A DNA stretch of 19,616 nt from Flavobacteriales bacterium (GTDB lineage: Bacteria > Bacteroidota > Bacteroidia > Flavobacteriales > PHOS-HE28), in contig SSGN01000186.1 of assembly GCA_008016945.1 (NCBI GenBank), positions 1-19,616 of the forward strand, written 5' to 3'. The first letter of the stretch is position 1, and every line of letters begins with the position of its first letter. A program made the position numbers and the translations under genes. The notes under the pieces were generated by a model. The model ran no database searches. It saw nothing but the letters and a program-made list of their open reading frames with translations, and had not been told where the DNA came from. This document shows, one piece after another, positions 1-7,223 of the stretch.

Positions 1-760
1 CGGAAACGATGGCGCCGGCGTGGCCCATGGTGCGACCTTTCGGCGCGGTCTCGCCGGCGATGAAGCCGACGACCGGCTTCTTGCAGTTCTCCTTGATCCA
101 CTTCGCCGCACGGATCTCCAGGTCACCGCCGATCTCGCCGATCATCACGATGGCCTTGGTCTCCGGGTCGTTGGCGAAGAGCTGTACCGCCTCGAGGGTG
201 GTGGTGCCGATGATGGGGTCGCCTCCGATGCCGATGGCCGAGGTGATGCCCAGACCCGCCTTCACCGTCTGGTCCGCCGCCTCGTAGGTCAGCGTGCCGC
301 TCTTGCTCACGATGCCCACCGGGCCTTTCTTGAACACGAAGCCGGGCATGATGCCCACCTTGCACTCATCGGCCGTGATCACACCGGGGCAGTTGGGGCC
401 GATCAACGTGCACCCTTTCCCGCGGATGTATTCACGGGCGGCCACCATGTCCTTCACCGGAATGCCTTCGGTGATGCAGACGATCACCTTGATGCCTGCT
501 TCGGCGGCTTCCATGATGGCGTCGGCCGCGAAGGGAGGAGGTACGAAGATGATGCTGACATCGGCACCGGTGGCCTTCACCGCATCGCTCACCGTTTCGA
601 ACACGGGGCGGTCCAGGTGTTTCTGCCCGCCTTTGCCAGGGGTGACACCGCCCACCACATTGGTGCCGTACTCGATCATCTGCGTGGCGTGGAACGTGCC
701 TTCGCTACCGGTGAAACCTTGGACGATGACCTTGCTGTTCTTGTTGACGAGTACGCTCAT
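1..760 (-). CDS. sucD: Succinyl-CoA ligase (ADP/GDP-forming) subunit alpha, 3' end cut by window edge
   Basis: This is the TCA-cycle enzyme subunit that, with the SucC beta subunit, interconverts succinyl-CoA and succinate with substrate-level ATP/GTP formation in the cytoplasm. The ATG at 760-758 begins [18 protein letters not shown], the usual start of the family, and 253 of roughly 290 residues are inside the window. Visible features are the N-terminal CoA-binding Rossmann fold ([13 protein letters not shown] near residue 15), the GPNCPG motif near 120, and the active-site segment GHAGAI, whose histidine at about residue 247 is the phosphohistidine of the family. Only the last few dozen codons are missing, to the left of base 1. 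The upstream neighbour on the same strand is an MFS exporter ending 48 bp away. A near-consensus -7 box in that gap suggests sucD has its own promoter. Identification is very secure. Confidence 0.97.
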   Translation of the reverse strand, partial: MSVLVNKNSKVIVQGFTGSEGTFHATQMIEYGTNVVGGVTPGKGGQKHLDRPVFETVSDAVKATGADVSIIFVPPPFAADAIMEAAEAGIKVIVCITEGIPVKDMVAAREYIRGKGCTLIGPNCPGVITADECKVGIMPGFVFKKGPVGIVSKSGTLTYEAADQTVKAGLGITSAIGIGGDPIIGTTTLEAVQLFANDPETKAIVMIGEIGGDLEIRAAKWIKENCKKPVVGFIAGETAPKGRTMGHAGAIVS

Positions 761-788
761 GGTGTGCTGTGGTATGTGCAGTGCGGCG

Positions 789-796
789 CGAAAGTA
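789..796 (-). promoter_or_regulatory. Probable -7 promoter element of sucD
   Basis: Read on the minus strand these bases are TACTTTCG, one mismatch from the Bacteroidota sigma-A -7 consensus TAnnTTTG. They lie about 29 bases upstream of the sucD start codon, in the gap after the MFS gene. No clear -33 TTG was identified, so the call rests on the -7 box and its position. Confidence 0.4.
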
Positions 797-808
797 ACCC
801 CTGTGCGC

Positions 809-1987
809 TTATGCTGGAACCCGGTCCTTGGCCCGTTGGTAGGTGTACACGTAGAACAGGGCACCGAGCATGATGAGCCCGGAGCCGATATAGGGCAGTG
901 CATGGTGCCAGCCGTACAGGCGCCCACCGAGGGCCGGGCCCACGATCCGCGCCAAGGAGCCGAAGCTCTGGTTGAGGCCCAGCACCTCCCCTTGTTCGCG
1001 CTGTTCGGCGTTCTTGCTCAATTGGCTTAGGATGGTGGGGTTCAGGCAGCCGTTGCCCAGGGCCAGGAGGGCGATGGACACGATGTTCAGCGGCAGGAAG
1101 AGCGACTGCGGGATGAATGCGATCATGCCCAATCCCACTGCCAGGCTCAGGCATCCGAAGATCATCAACCTCCGCTCGCCGAAGGTCTTCTGCAACCAGC
1201 CGATCATGCCCCCTTGGACGATGGCGGAGGCCAGGCCCACCGCGGCGAACATCCAGCCGATCTGTTCCTTGTCCAGGCCGTAGTCGTCGGTCCAGAACAG
1301 GGCTATGGTCATCTGCATCATGCTGAAGGCGGTGATGAAGATGAAGCTGATCAGGTACAGGTCGCGGAAACGTTGGTCCTTCAATGCCCGGATGGCCCCC
1401 CCCACCGGTTTCACGGTGATGGCGCGGCCGTGTACCTTCTCCTTCAACGATTCGGGGAGGTACAGCCATACGGCGACGAGGTTGAGCGCGCAGATGATGG
1501 CCGCGCTGTATCCCACCCACTCGATGCCGAAGTGCATGTAGATGAAGCTGCCCATCGGCGGACCGAAGATGAAGCCCAGACCGAAAGCGGCACCGATCAG
1601 CCCCATGGCCTTCGCTCGGCCTTCGGGCGGGGTGATGTCGGTGATGTAGGCCTGTGCCGCGGTGATGTTGCCCGACCCGATGCCCGTGAGCATGCGGCTG
1701 GCGATCAGCAGGAAGAGCGTGGTGGCATGGGCGAACATCACATAGCTCAAGGCGGAGAGGCCGATGGCCGCCAGGATGATCGGTCGCCGGCCGTACCGGT
1801 CGCTCATCACCCCCCATACCGGGGTGAAGATGAACATCATCAGCGAGAACAGGGCGCCGGTATCTCCCACCAAGGCGTCGGAGGCATTCAGCTCCCGGGC
1901 ATAGATGGGCACCACCGGGATGAAGATCCCGAAGCCCATCAGGTCGATGAAGATGGTGAGGAATAGGATGAGTAGACGGCGGTCCAT
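809..1987 (-). CDS. MFS transporter, TetA-like drug:H+ antiporter family (DHA1 type)
   Basis: A 392-residue polytopic inner-membrane protein with the length and hydrophobic pattern of a 12-helix major facilitator exporter. It starts MDRRLLILFLTIFIDLMGFG, and the first helix carries the DLMGFGIFIPVVP segment seen in TetA-class proteins. Motif A, GVMSDRYGRRP (residues 59-69), is in the loop after helix 2. An RMLTGIGSG segment (98-106) fits motif B in helix 4. GAAFGLGFIFGPPMG (132-146) fits the antiporter motif C in helix 5. These motifs are known for proton-coupled drug exporters; the actual substrate cannot be told from sequence, and tetracycline resistance should not be assumed. It lies 98 bp downstream of a cysteine peptidase gene, with two hairpins between, so it may be transcribed separately. 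Confidence 0.9.
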   Translation of the reverse strand: MDRRLLILFLTIFIDLMGFGIFIPVVPIYARELNASDALVGDTGALFSLMMFIFTPVWGVMSDRYGRRPIILAAIGLSALSYVMFAHATTLFLLIASRMLTGIGSGNITAAQAYITDITPPEGRAKAMGLIGAAFGLGFIFGPPMGSFIYMHFGIEWVGYSAAIICALNLVAVWLYLPESLKEKVHGRAITVKPVGGAIRALKDQRFRDLYLISFIFITAFSMMQMTIALFWTDDYGLDKEQIGWMFAAVGLASAIVQGGMIGWLQKTFGERRLMIFGCLSLAVGLGMIAFIPQSLFLPLNIVSIALLALGNGCLNPTILSQLSKNAEQREQGEVLGLNQSFGSLARIVGPALGGRLYGWHHALPYIGSGLIMLGALFYVYTYQRAKDRVPA

Positions 1988-2019
1988 GGAAGGGCGCGGG
2001 GATCGGGATGGAAGGTGTG

Positions 2020-2063
2020 CGCGGTAGGGAGCCGCGTAGCGGTGTACGCCGAAGCGTCACACC
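2020..2063 (-). terminator. Two adjacent hairpins between the peptidase and MFS genes
   Basis: On the minus strand the first hairpin (2063-2041) pairs GGTGT(G)ACGC with GCGTACACC around a TTCG tetraloop, a nine-pair stem with one bulged G, starting 22 bp after the peptidase stop codon. The second (2036-2020) pairs CGCGG with CCGCG around seven bases. Neither is followed by a T-run, so they are not classical intrinsic terminators. They could attenuate read-through or stabilise the upstream mRNA end. Confidence 0.45.
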
Positions 2064-2085
2064 ACGGATGGTCGTTGAGGTACGG

Positions 2086-3276
2086 CTATTGCCCGAGCTT
2101 CTTCAGCAGGTGGGCGGGTACGGCCTTTTTGTTCACCATGAAGGCCGTCATCTTGAACGCGGCGTAGGCCTTGCTCATGTACAGGTAGCCCTTCTGGTCG
2201 TTGCTGGTACCCCAACTGTTCTTCACGATGTACCACTCCGCACCGTTCTGGTCCTTGGCCATGCCGGTGATGTGCATGCCGTGGTCGTCGGTGGTGCTGA
2301 AGTCGTCGAATGCCGCTTGGCGCATCTCCGCGGTGATCACCGGCTCGGGCTGCGGGCCGTGGAACAGCGTGGCCTTCTGCTCCTTGGTGAGCGCGGCGGC
2401 CGGGGTCATGGTAACGAAGGCCACACCGTTGCGCCAGCTGAAGGAGGGCTCGCTCACGTCTCCGCCCCAAGCCACGGAGTAGCCGTTCTTCAACGCGTTG
2501 TCGATGATGGTGGTGATGTCTTCCACCGGAATGTTCCACGCCTGTGCCAGTGCCCAGTTGTCGGGCACCATCAGGGTGCTCTGGGTATAGTAGGGCACAT
2601 CGGTCACGCTCTGGAATTCCAGGTAGTCCGCACCGTCGAGCTTCACCACTTCCTTGGCGAAGGTCTGTGGGGTGTAGCTCTTGCCGTTATAGGTGAAGGT
2701 CTCCGGTACCTTGCCCAGGTAGGTGTCCATTACCGCGTTCACGGCCTGCGGCCATACGGGCGTTAGCGTGCCTTTGTTCGGTGCCTTCACGATGGCATCG
2801 AGCATGGCCTTGATCACCGCCTGCATTTCATTCGTCTGGTTCTTGGTGTTGCCGAAGTTGAGGCCGGTGTACGCTTCATAGGGCATGATGCCGTGCTTGA
2901 CGTACATGTTCACCACGTCGTGGGCGATGCCGCCATCGCCGTAGTTGAGCGAACCGTGCATGCGCACATAGCTGCGGGCTTTCTCTTCGTAGCTCTTACG
3001 GGCGATGTAGATCTTGCTCAAGGGAATGCTGGGCCCACCCTTCTTGATCATCTCCGATTCGAGGAACGAGCCGGTGCTGTAGCTCCAGCAGGTGCCGGAT
3101 GAACCTTGGTCTTCCACGGGCGTGCCGGGTGTGGTGAGCACCTGGGTGAATTTGAACCCGGTGGAATCCGCGCTGTTGAGGCTGATCTTCTTGATCAGGT
3201 CGTCCTGGGCATGGGCTTGGAGGGCAAGGGTCGCACCAAGGATGGTGATGGCGATGGAGGGCAGCGTGCGGTTCAT
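2086..3276 (-). CDS. Exported C1-family cysteine peptidase (bleomycin hydrolase / aminopeptidase C type)
   Basis: Papain-fold peptidase of the bleomycin hydrolase/PepC family, which usually acts as an aminopeptidase. Starting at the ATG at 3276 gives 396 residues beginning MNRTLPSIAITILGATLALQ, a good Sec signal peptide ending near AHAQ. An in-frame ATG 39 bases upstream would bury this signal, so the later start is chosen. The catalytic apparatus is complete: the oxyanion glutamine and nucleophile in VEDQGSSGTCWSYS (Gln57, Cys63), the histidine in DDHGMHI (His332) and the asparagine in VKNSWG (Asn353). PepC homologues elsewhere are cytosolic; an exported form is, as far as I recall, common in Bacteroidota, where it would be periplasmic. 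The protein ends KKLGQ without a T9SS sorting domain, consistent with a periplasmic location. It diverges from the ygiD-like gene. Confidence 0.92.
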   Translation of the reverse strand: MNRTLPSIAITILGATLALQAHAQDDLIKKISLNSADSTGFKFTQVLTTPGTPVEDQGSSGTCWSYSTGSFLESEMIKKGGPSIPLSKIYIARKSYEEKARSYVRMHGSLNYGDGGIAHDVVNMYVKHGIMPYEAYTGLNFGNTKNQTNEMQAVIKAMLDAIVKAPNKGTLTPVWPQAVNAVMDTYLGKVPETFTYNGKSYTPQTFAKEVVKLDGADYLEFQSVTDVPYYTQSTLMVPDNWALAQAWNIPVEDITTIIDNALKNGYSVAWGGDVSEPSFSWRNGVAFVTMTPAAALTKEQKATLFHGPQPEPVITAEMRQAAFDDFSTTDDHGMHITGMAKDQNGAEWYIVKNSWGTSNDQKGYLYMSKAYAAFKMTAFMVNKKAVPAHLLKKLGQ

Positions 3277-3303
3277 GCGTAGAGGTCCCGATGGATCGGG
3301 GTG

Positions 3304-3311
3304 CAAAGGAA
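3304..3311 (-). promoter_or_regulatory. Possible -7 element of the C1 peptidase gene
   Basis: The minus strand reads TTCCTTTG here, one base from TAnnTTTG, 28 bases ahead of the chosen start codon at 3276. It lies inside the divergent intergenic region and upstream of the preferred start. It also argues against the upstream ATG at 3315, which would precede the promoter. Confidence 0.35.
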
Positions 3312-3395
3312 ACACTTCACGGACTTGTCGCCTTCACCGGTCGGGGACGAACGGGTGGGAACGCGTTCGTTTATTTTCCATGGCAAATAATTGAA

Positions 3396-3403
3396 TATCT
3401 TTG
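3396..3403 (+). promoter_or_regulatory. -7 promoter element (TATCTTTG) of the ygiD-like gene
   Basis: TATCTTTG matches TAnnTTTG exactly and sits in an AT-rich patch (3368-3400) that stands out from the GC-rich surroundings. The last base is only four bases before the GTG taken as the start codon, so transcription would begin at or very near the start codon. In-frame ATGs further upstream (for example 3291) would lie upstream of this promoter. Confidence 0.6.
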
Positions 3404-3407
3404 CGTT

Positions 3408-4277
3408 GTGGAACGCCGAAACGCTCTTCGCCTGCTTGCATTGACCCCATTGGCCGCCATGACGCTTCGAGAACTCGCCCGCACTGCCGATGGTTTCGCC
3501 CCGACGCCGCCGATGCCCGTGCTCTTCTTGGGGCACGGCAGTCCGATGAACGCCATCGAGGACAATCCTTTCACCCAAGGTTGGCAACGCGTAGGTAAAG
3601 ACCTCCCCCGCCCCAACGCCATCCTGTGCATCAGTGCGCATTGGGAAACGCGCGGCACCTACGTTACCGGCATGGCGAAGCCGCGCACCATCCACGACTT
3701 CGGTGGTTTCCCGCAGGCCTTGTTCGATGTGCAGTATCCGGCTCCGGGCAGCCCGAAACTGGCGCAGAATATCCAACAGGCCATCACCAGTGCCCATGTG
3801 GGTGTGGACCATGCTTGGGGCTTGGACCACGGGGCCTGGAGCGTGATCATGCACCTCTTCCCCAAGGCGGACATCCCGGTCGTCCAATTGAGCCTGGACC
3901 GTGGGCTTTCGCCAGCGCAGCACTATGCACTGGGGCGCGAGCTGGCGTTCCTGCGGAAGAAGGGCATCCTCATCATCGGCAGCGGCAACATGGTGCACAA
4001 CCTGGGCATGATCGACTGGCACAACCCGGATGGTGGTTACGACTGGGCGCAGGAGGCCAGCTCACGGATGAACAACATGGTGCGACAGGGCGACCATGGC
4101 GGTCTACTGAACTACGCCGCCCAAGGACGTGCGTTCCAACTGAGCATACCCACGCCGGAGCATTACCTGCCGCTCCTCTATACCCTTGCGCTGAAGGAGG
4201 AGGACGAGGACCTCACGCTCTTCAATGACAAGTTGATGATGGGATCGATCGCCATGACGAGCGTGCGGATCGGGTGA
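3408..4277 (+). CDS. ygiD: YgiD-like class III extradiol dioxygenase (4,5-DOPA dioxygenase family, LigB fold)
   Basis: A metal-dependent ring-opening dioxygenase of the LigB superfamily; E. coli YgiD cleaves L-DOPA between C4 and C5 in vitro, while the natural substrate is generally unclear. From the GTG at 3408 the protein has 289 residues. Candidate metal and active-site histidines are all present: LGHGSPMNAIED (His43), CISAHWET (His78), GSGNMVHNLG (His197) and PTPEHYLPLLY (His252), plus the conserved GLDHGAW segment (138-144). The GTG start is chosen because MERRNALRLLALTPLAAMTL fits my recollection of Bacteroidota homologues and because a -7 box lies just upstream; an ATG at 3459 is the fallback and gives 272 residues. 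The N-terminus resembles a twin-arginine signal. The gene converges with the T9SS gene, with three bases between stop codons. Confidence 0.9.
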   Translation: MERRNALRLLALTPLAAMTLRELARTADGFAPTPPMPVLFLGHGSPMNAIEDNPFTQGWQRVGKDLPRPNAILCISAHWETRGTYVTGMAKPRTIHDFGGFPQALFDVQYPAPGSPKLAQNIQQAITSAHVGVDHAWGLDHGAWSVIMHLFPKADIPVVQLSLDRGLSPAQHYALGRELAFLRKKGILIIGSGNMVHNLGMIDWHNPDGGYDWAQEASSRMNNMVRQGDHGGLLNYAAQGRAFQLSIPTPEHYLPLLYTLALKEEDEDLTLFNDKLMMGSIAMTSVRIG

Positions 4278-4280
4278 GGT

Positions 4281-4498
4281 CTAGTGCTTCGCGAAGCGTT
4301 GCACCTGCCGGGTTCCGGTTCCTTTCAACTGCACCGTGTACAGCCCATCAGACCAGGCCTCCACGTTCAACTGATGTTGTCGCTGGCCAGCAGGGAGGCG
4401 ATCCACGTTGGCCACCAGCCTCCCCTGTGCATCGTGAACGGTAATGGACCTCGCATCACTCTCCCAAGTGATGCTCAACTGGTCCGTTGCTGGATTTG
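4281..4498 (-). repeat. Sorting-domain duplication, copy 1 (partner at 5845-6062)
   Basis: The DNA encoding the C-terminal sorting domain here is closely similar to that at 5845-6062, including a stretch of about 45 bases around 4362-4406 / 5926-5970 that differs at one base. The similarity stops at the domain boundary, so only the secretion module is shared. Close similarity at DNA level suggests a fairly recent tandem duplication or gene conversion rather than only family conservation. Confidence 0.7.
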
Positions 4499-5840
4499 GG
4501 AAGAGATCCAGACCGATCGTGAAACCTGCATCTTGAACACCGACATCCTCAGGTTCCAGTTTCACCACCCATACATCGGAGAGGCCGAAGTTTCCCGACA
4601 GGTCAACATCATTGGATAGTGAATAACCTCCAATGACCAAGCCACCATCAGGGGCCAAACACAAGGAATTCCCCCCATCACCTTGACCGCCGCCGTAAGA
4701 CTTTTCCCACACCATGTCAAGATCTAAGTTCAGACAGAGGGTCCAGCAGTCCGTGGCGCCGTGCGGGGCCGACACCATGCCATCCTCGGAGCTGGAACGG
4801 CCAGAAACATAAAGCATATTTGGTGAAGCGCTAGGAACTATGGCGCCAGGAACGTCTTGGCCGCTACCGCCTAAGGATCGCTGATCAAGCATGGAGCCAT
4901 CTGGACCGAGTTTCACGATCCAATAGTCTACGTCGCCCCAGGGATCAGTGATATCTCCGTCTTGGGATTCCGTTGAGGCCACGGCGAAAATTGTATCACC
5001 CGGTGTCCTTAGTAAGCCACGGACCTGATCGTCCCCCAAGCCACCCAGCGCAGTTTGCCAAGTGATGTCCCATCCATTGGCCAGGTACACCACCCAAGCA
5101 TCATTCCACTCTTCCGGATTATCGGTCACGTCCCCATCATTCGAGTTGGTGACCCCACCCATGACCAAGCCACCGTCGGCGCCGAAGTACATATCTCGAA
5201 GATGATCGAAGCGAGAACCGCCATAACATCGGCTTTGCAGCAGGATACCATCTTCCGAAATATGGCCCAACCAGAAATCAGAGGCCCCATGGTTATCACC
5301 AGCATCACCATCCATGGAAAATGTGAAGGCCCCGACCAGGAAAGTGCCGTCCTGTCGAACGGCGACACGTTCACCCGAATCAACATCGGACCCTCCAAAG
5401 CTCTGTTCCCAAAGTAGATCTCCCGAGGCCGAAAGGCGTACGAGCCATATATCTGACCCACCCAAGCTCTCGCCTACATCGCCATCCAGCGATGCCGTAC
5501 TACCGACCAAAATATACCCTCCATCAAGGGTTTGTGCGATCTCACCTGCGGTCTCAGGGCCAGAACCGCCCAAGCAACGCTGCCATTCGATTACCCCAGC
5601 ATCGTCCAACTTCAACACCCAAAGGTCATAGGTGACTCCACCATGGAAACCAACAACCATCCCATCTGAGGATCGTGTTTCGCCCAGCACGATGTAGCCG
5701 CCATCGCTGGTTGGGGCTATGCTATACCCTCGGTCTTGTAAACTGCCACCGTAGTTATGCTGCCAATCGATGGCGGGCTGGGCCGCAGCAACCATGGTAC
5801 ACAGCAACGCGACGGAAAGGAAAGGAGCTCGGCACCACAT
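4281..5840 (-). CDS. T9SS-secreted seven-repeat beta-propeller-like protein
   Basis: A 519-residue exported protein. The N-terminus (MWCRAPFLSVALLCTMVAAAQ) is a Sec signal peptide. Seven repeats follow, each about 58-60 residues, marked by W(E/Q)..(Y/L/F)GGS, then a DGGYI(L/V).G.T segment, S.DGD, and D.W.V.L. The GG pairs fall near residues 31, 91, 149, 207, 266, 324 and 383. Seven such units fit a seven-bladed propeller, inferred from repeat count and motif shape. A type-A sorting domain begins at LFPNPATDQLSITW (446-459) and ends RFAKH; it directs transfer across the outer membrane by T9SS. The ligand or enzymatic role is unknown. It starts four bases after the stop of the next gene upstream and is almost certainly cotranscribed with it. 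The sorting domain of that neighbour is a near copy. Confidence 0.88.
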   Translation of the reverse strand: MWCRAPFLSVALLCTMVAAAQPAIDWQHNYGGSLQDRGYSIAPTSDGGYIVLGETRSSDGMVVGFHGGVTYDLWVLKLDDAGVIEWQRCLGGSGPETAGEIAQTLDGGYILVGSTASLDGDVGESLGGSDIWLVRLSASGDLLWEQSFGGSDVDSGERVAVRQDGTFLVGAFTFSMDGDAGDNHGASDFWLGHISEDGILLQSRCYGGSRFDHLRDMYFGADGGLVMGGVTNSNDGDVTDNPEEWNDAWVVYLANGWDITWQTALGGLGDDQVRGLLRTPGDTIFAVASTESQDGDITDPWGDVDYWIVKLGPDGSMLDQRSLGGSGQDVPGAIVPSASPNMLYVSGRSSSEDGMVSAPHGATDCWTLCLNLDLDMVWEKSYGGGQGDGGNSLCLAPDGGLVIGGYSLSNDVDLSGNFGLSDVWVVKLEPEDVGVQDAGFTIGLDLFPNPATDQLSITWESDARSITVHDAQGRLVANVDRLPAGQRQHQLNVEAWSDGLYTVQLKGTGTRQVQRFAKH

Positions 5841-5844
5841 GGCC

Positions 5845-6062
5845 TCAGTGCTTGGCGAACCGTTGCACTTGTCGCTTACCCGTACCGTTCAACTGAACGG
5901 TATACAAGCCATCGGCCCAGGCTTCCACGTTCAACTGATGTTGGCGCTGGCCAGCAGGGAGGCGATCCAAGCTGGCCACAAGTTTACCCTGTGCATCGTG
6001 TACGGCAAAGGACTTCGCTTCCTCCTCCCAGGCGATGATCAATTGGTTGGCGGCCGGATTGG
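5845..6062 (-). repeat. Sorting-domain duplication, copy 2 (partner at 4281-4498)
   Basis: Second copy of the sorting-domain module, at the 3' end of the upstream gene of the pair. The longest near-identical block encodes the LPAGQRQHQLNVEAW segment, identical in both proteins. Confidence 0.7.
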
Positions 6063-6471
6063 GATAGAGCCGCAGACCGGATCCAGGCCCTTCTTCCACT
6101 AACCCAACGTGGTAGTTGTCCCTCAGGTGCACAGAATAAGGCATCTCGATCTTATCGGGTGGTACAGGGATCCACCGGTTGATCACCTCCCCATTGGGCC
6201 CTGTGGTCACCTTGTAGCAATTACTGGTGGCGGTCACGCTGAGCACACTGCCATCCAAGGTGAACTGCCATTCCGCATCATGTTGACCGTGGAAACTCAG
6301 CGATTCTTGGGTGGTACTACGCCTACCCCAATAGCCCGGCTTTCCACCCAGATCATCAAGCACAGTCGTGTTCGGTCCAAGATCGATCACCCAAGTTTGT
6401 GTCACAGATACACGTTGCATGAGATGCAGACCGTTCTCAAGTGAATGTAGGGAACTGTATTTGATCTCCAT
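5845..6471 (-). CDS. T9SS sorting-domain protein lacking a signal peptide (possibly 5'-truncated)
   Basis: A 208-residue ORF whose last 76 residues are a type-A T9SS sorting domain (LYPNPAANQLIIAWEEE near 135 to RFAKH at the end). The first 130 residues match nothing I recognise; they are soluble, with a stretch around WGRRSTTQESLSFHGQHDAE and a single cysteine. T9SS cargo must first cross the inner membrane by Sec, yet MEIKYSSLHSLENGLHLMQR is not a signal peptide. A TGA stop lies six codons upstream in frame, so no longer form exists without a frameshift or sequence error. It may be the remnant of a larger secreted protein or a gene with a disrupted 5' end. The sorting domain resembles that of the next gene with about 16 differences in 74 residues, by my alignment. 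Confidence 0.65.
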   Translation of the reverse strand: MEIKYSSLHSLENGLHLMQRVSVTQTWVIDLGPNTTVLDDLGGKPGYWGRRSTTQESLSFHGQHDAEWQFTLDGSVLSVTATSNCYKVTTGPNGEVINRWIPVPPDKIEMPYSVHLRDNYHVGLVEEGPGSGLRLYPNPAANQLIIAWEEEAKSFAVHDAQGKLVASLDRLPAGQRQHQLNVEAWADGLYTVQLNGTGKRQVQRFAKH

Positions 6472-6534
6472 CTCATCGTGGATAAGTCATGCCCCGCACC
6501 CAGTCATTTTTTTCCATTATCCCGCAAAGCACAA

Positions 6535-6542
6535 GACCTTTG
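6535..6542 (+). promoter_or_regulatory. Possible -7 element of the FMN reductase gene
   Basis: GACCTTTG differs from TAnnTTTG at one base and lies about 50 bases upstream of the start codon at 6593, in the 121-bp divergent gap. A T-tract at about 6508-6513 lies upstream. Weak evidence on its own. Confidence 0.3.
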
Positions 6543-6592
6543 GGTCCACCTCCATACCAACCTACCGCTCAGCCTGGTATTCGTCTCCCCCC

Positions 6593-7153
6593 ATGTCCCA
6601 CATCGCCATCATCTCCGCCAGCGTGCGCGACGGCCGCAAGAGCCACAACGTAGCGCTGCACCTGCAGAAGACCCTTCAGGCCACAAGCAATTCGGTGGAC
6701 CTGCTCGACCTGCTCGACTTCGACTTCCCGATCTTCCACGAGCGTTTGAAGTTCATGAAGGAGCCGCCCCCCAAGGTGGTGGAGTTCGCCGAACGTATCC
6801 GCAAGGCCGATGGCGTGATCATCGTGACGCCCGAGTACAACGGCAGCTTCCCGGCCAGTTTGAAGAACGTGATCGACCTCCTGACCGAGGACTGGAAAGG
6901 GAAGCCCGTATCCATCTGTACCGCTTCCGGAGGCGCCTTCGCCGGTACACAGGTAATGGTGGAACTGCTATTCCCGCTGTGGAAGATCAAGGCTTGGGTG
7001 GTGCCTTCGAGCATGCAAGTGCCCAAGGTTCAGGAGCAGTTCGGTGAGGGCGGTGCCATCCTGATGGACCAGGAGGGTTGGGAGCGGCGCACGACCGTGT
7101 TCCTGAACGACCTGGGCTGGGCGATGGAAGCGCGGCGCCGGATGGAGGCTTGA
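6593..7153 (+). CDS. NAD(P)H-dependent FMN reductase, flavodoxin-like fold
   Basis: A 186-residue cytosolic flavoprotein of the NADPH-dependent FMN reductase (SsuE/azoreductase-like) family. Family members reduce FMN, quinones or azo compounds using NAD(P)H. The FMN phosphate loop is visible as SASVRDGRKS (residues 8-17), and the flavin-contacting signature TPEYNGSFPASLKNVID (79-95) is complete. ASGGAFAG (111-118) is a further family segment. The ATG at 6593 gives MSHIAIISAS, a normal beta-1 start; an in-frame extension upstream would run through the intergenic region and is not protein-like. The gene stands alone, divergent from the T9SS pair and convergent with the cysteine desulfurase gene. 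The physiological substrate cannot be stated. Confidence 0.9.
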   Translation: MSHIAIISASVRDGRKSHNVALHLQKTLQATSNSVDLLDLLDFDFPIFHERLKFMKEPPPKVVEFAERIRKADGVIIVTPEYNGSFPASLKNVIDLLTEDWKGKPVSICTASGGAFAGTQVMVELLFPLWKIKAWVVPSSMQVPKVQEQFGEGGAILMDQEGWERRTTVFLNDLGWAMEARRRMEA

Positions 7154-7176
7154 GGTCTAATACCAATTCACATCCC

Positions 7177-7212
7177 CCGCCGTATCGTCCTGCGAAAAGA
7201 TCCCTTCGCATC
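7177..7212 (+). repeat. 36-bp dispersed repeat with internal hairpin, copy 1
   Basis: A 36-base segment identical to 19367-19402. It contains the inverted repeat TGCGAA...TTCGCA (7191-7210) with an eight-base loop. It lies between convergent genes, so it may act in termination, but exact repetition 12 kb away in another intergenic region indicates a mobile or REP-like element. See the second copy and the findings. Confidence 0.85.
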
Positions 7213-7223
7213 TCTAGCCTACG

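Noticed and set aside
809..1987. Tetracycline resistance gene call for the MFS transporter
   Set aside because: The protein has general antiporter motifs shared across the DHA1 family; nothing seen specifically identifies tetracycline as substrate.
705..2060. Alternative minus-strand frame of about 450 codons across the MFS gene
   Set aside because: Same strand as the MFS gene but out of frame, rich in Arg, His and Pro, while the other frame has all MFS motifs and membrane helices.
2020..2063. Riboswitch or structured leader for the MFS gene
   Set aside because: The two hairpins are simple short stems without a multi-branch core or recognisable conserved riboswitch motif.
3273..4022. Minus-strand open frame opposite the ygiD-like gene
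   Set aside because: Antisense of a gene with all expected histidine ligands; no protein family recognised.
6368..6592. In-frame N-terminal extension of the FMN reductase
   Set aside because: It overlaps the T9SS gene's 5' end and does not resemble protein; the flavodoxin fold begins properly at the ATG at 6593.
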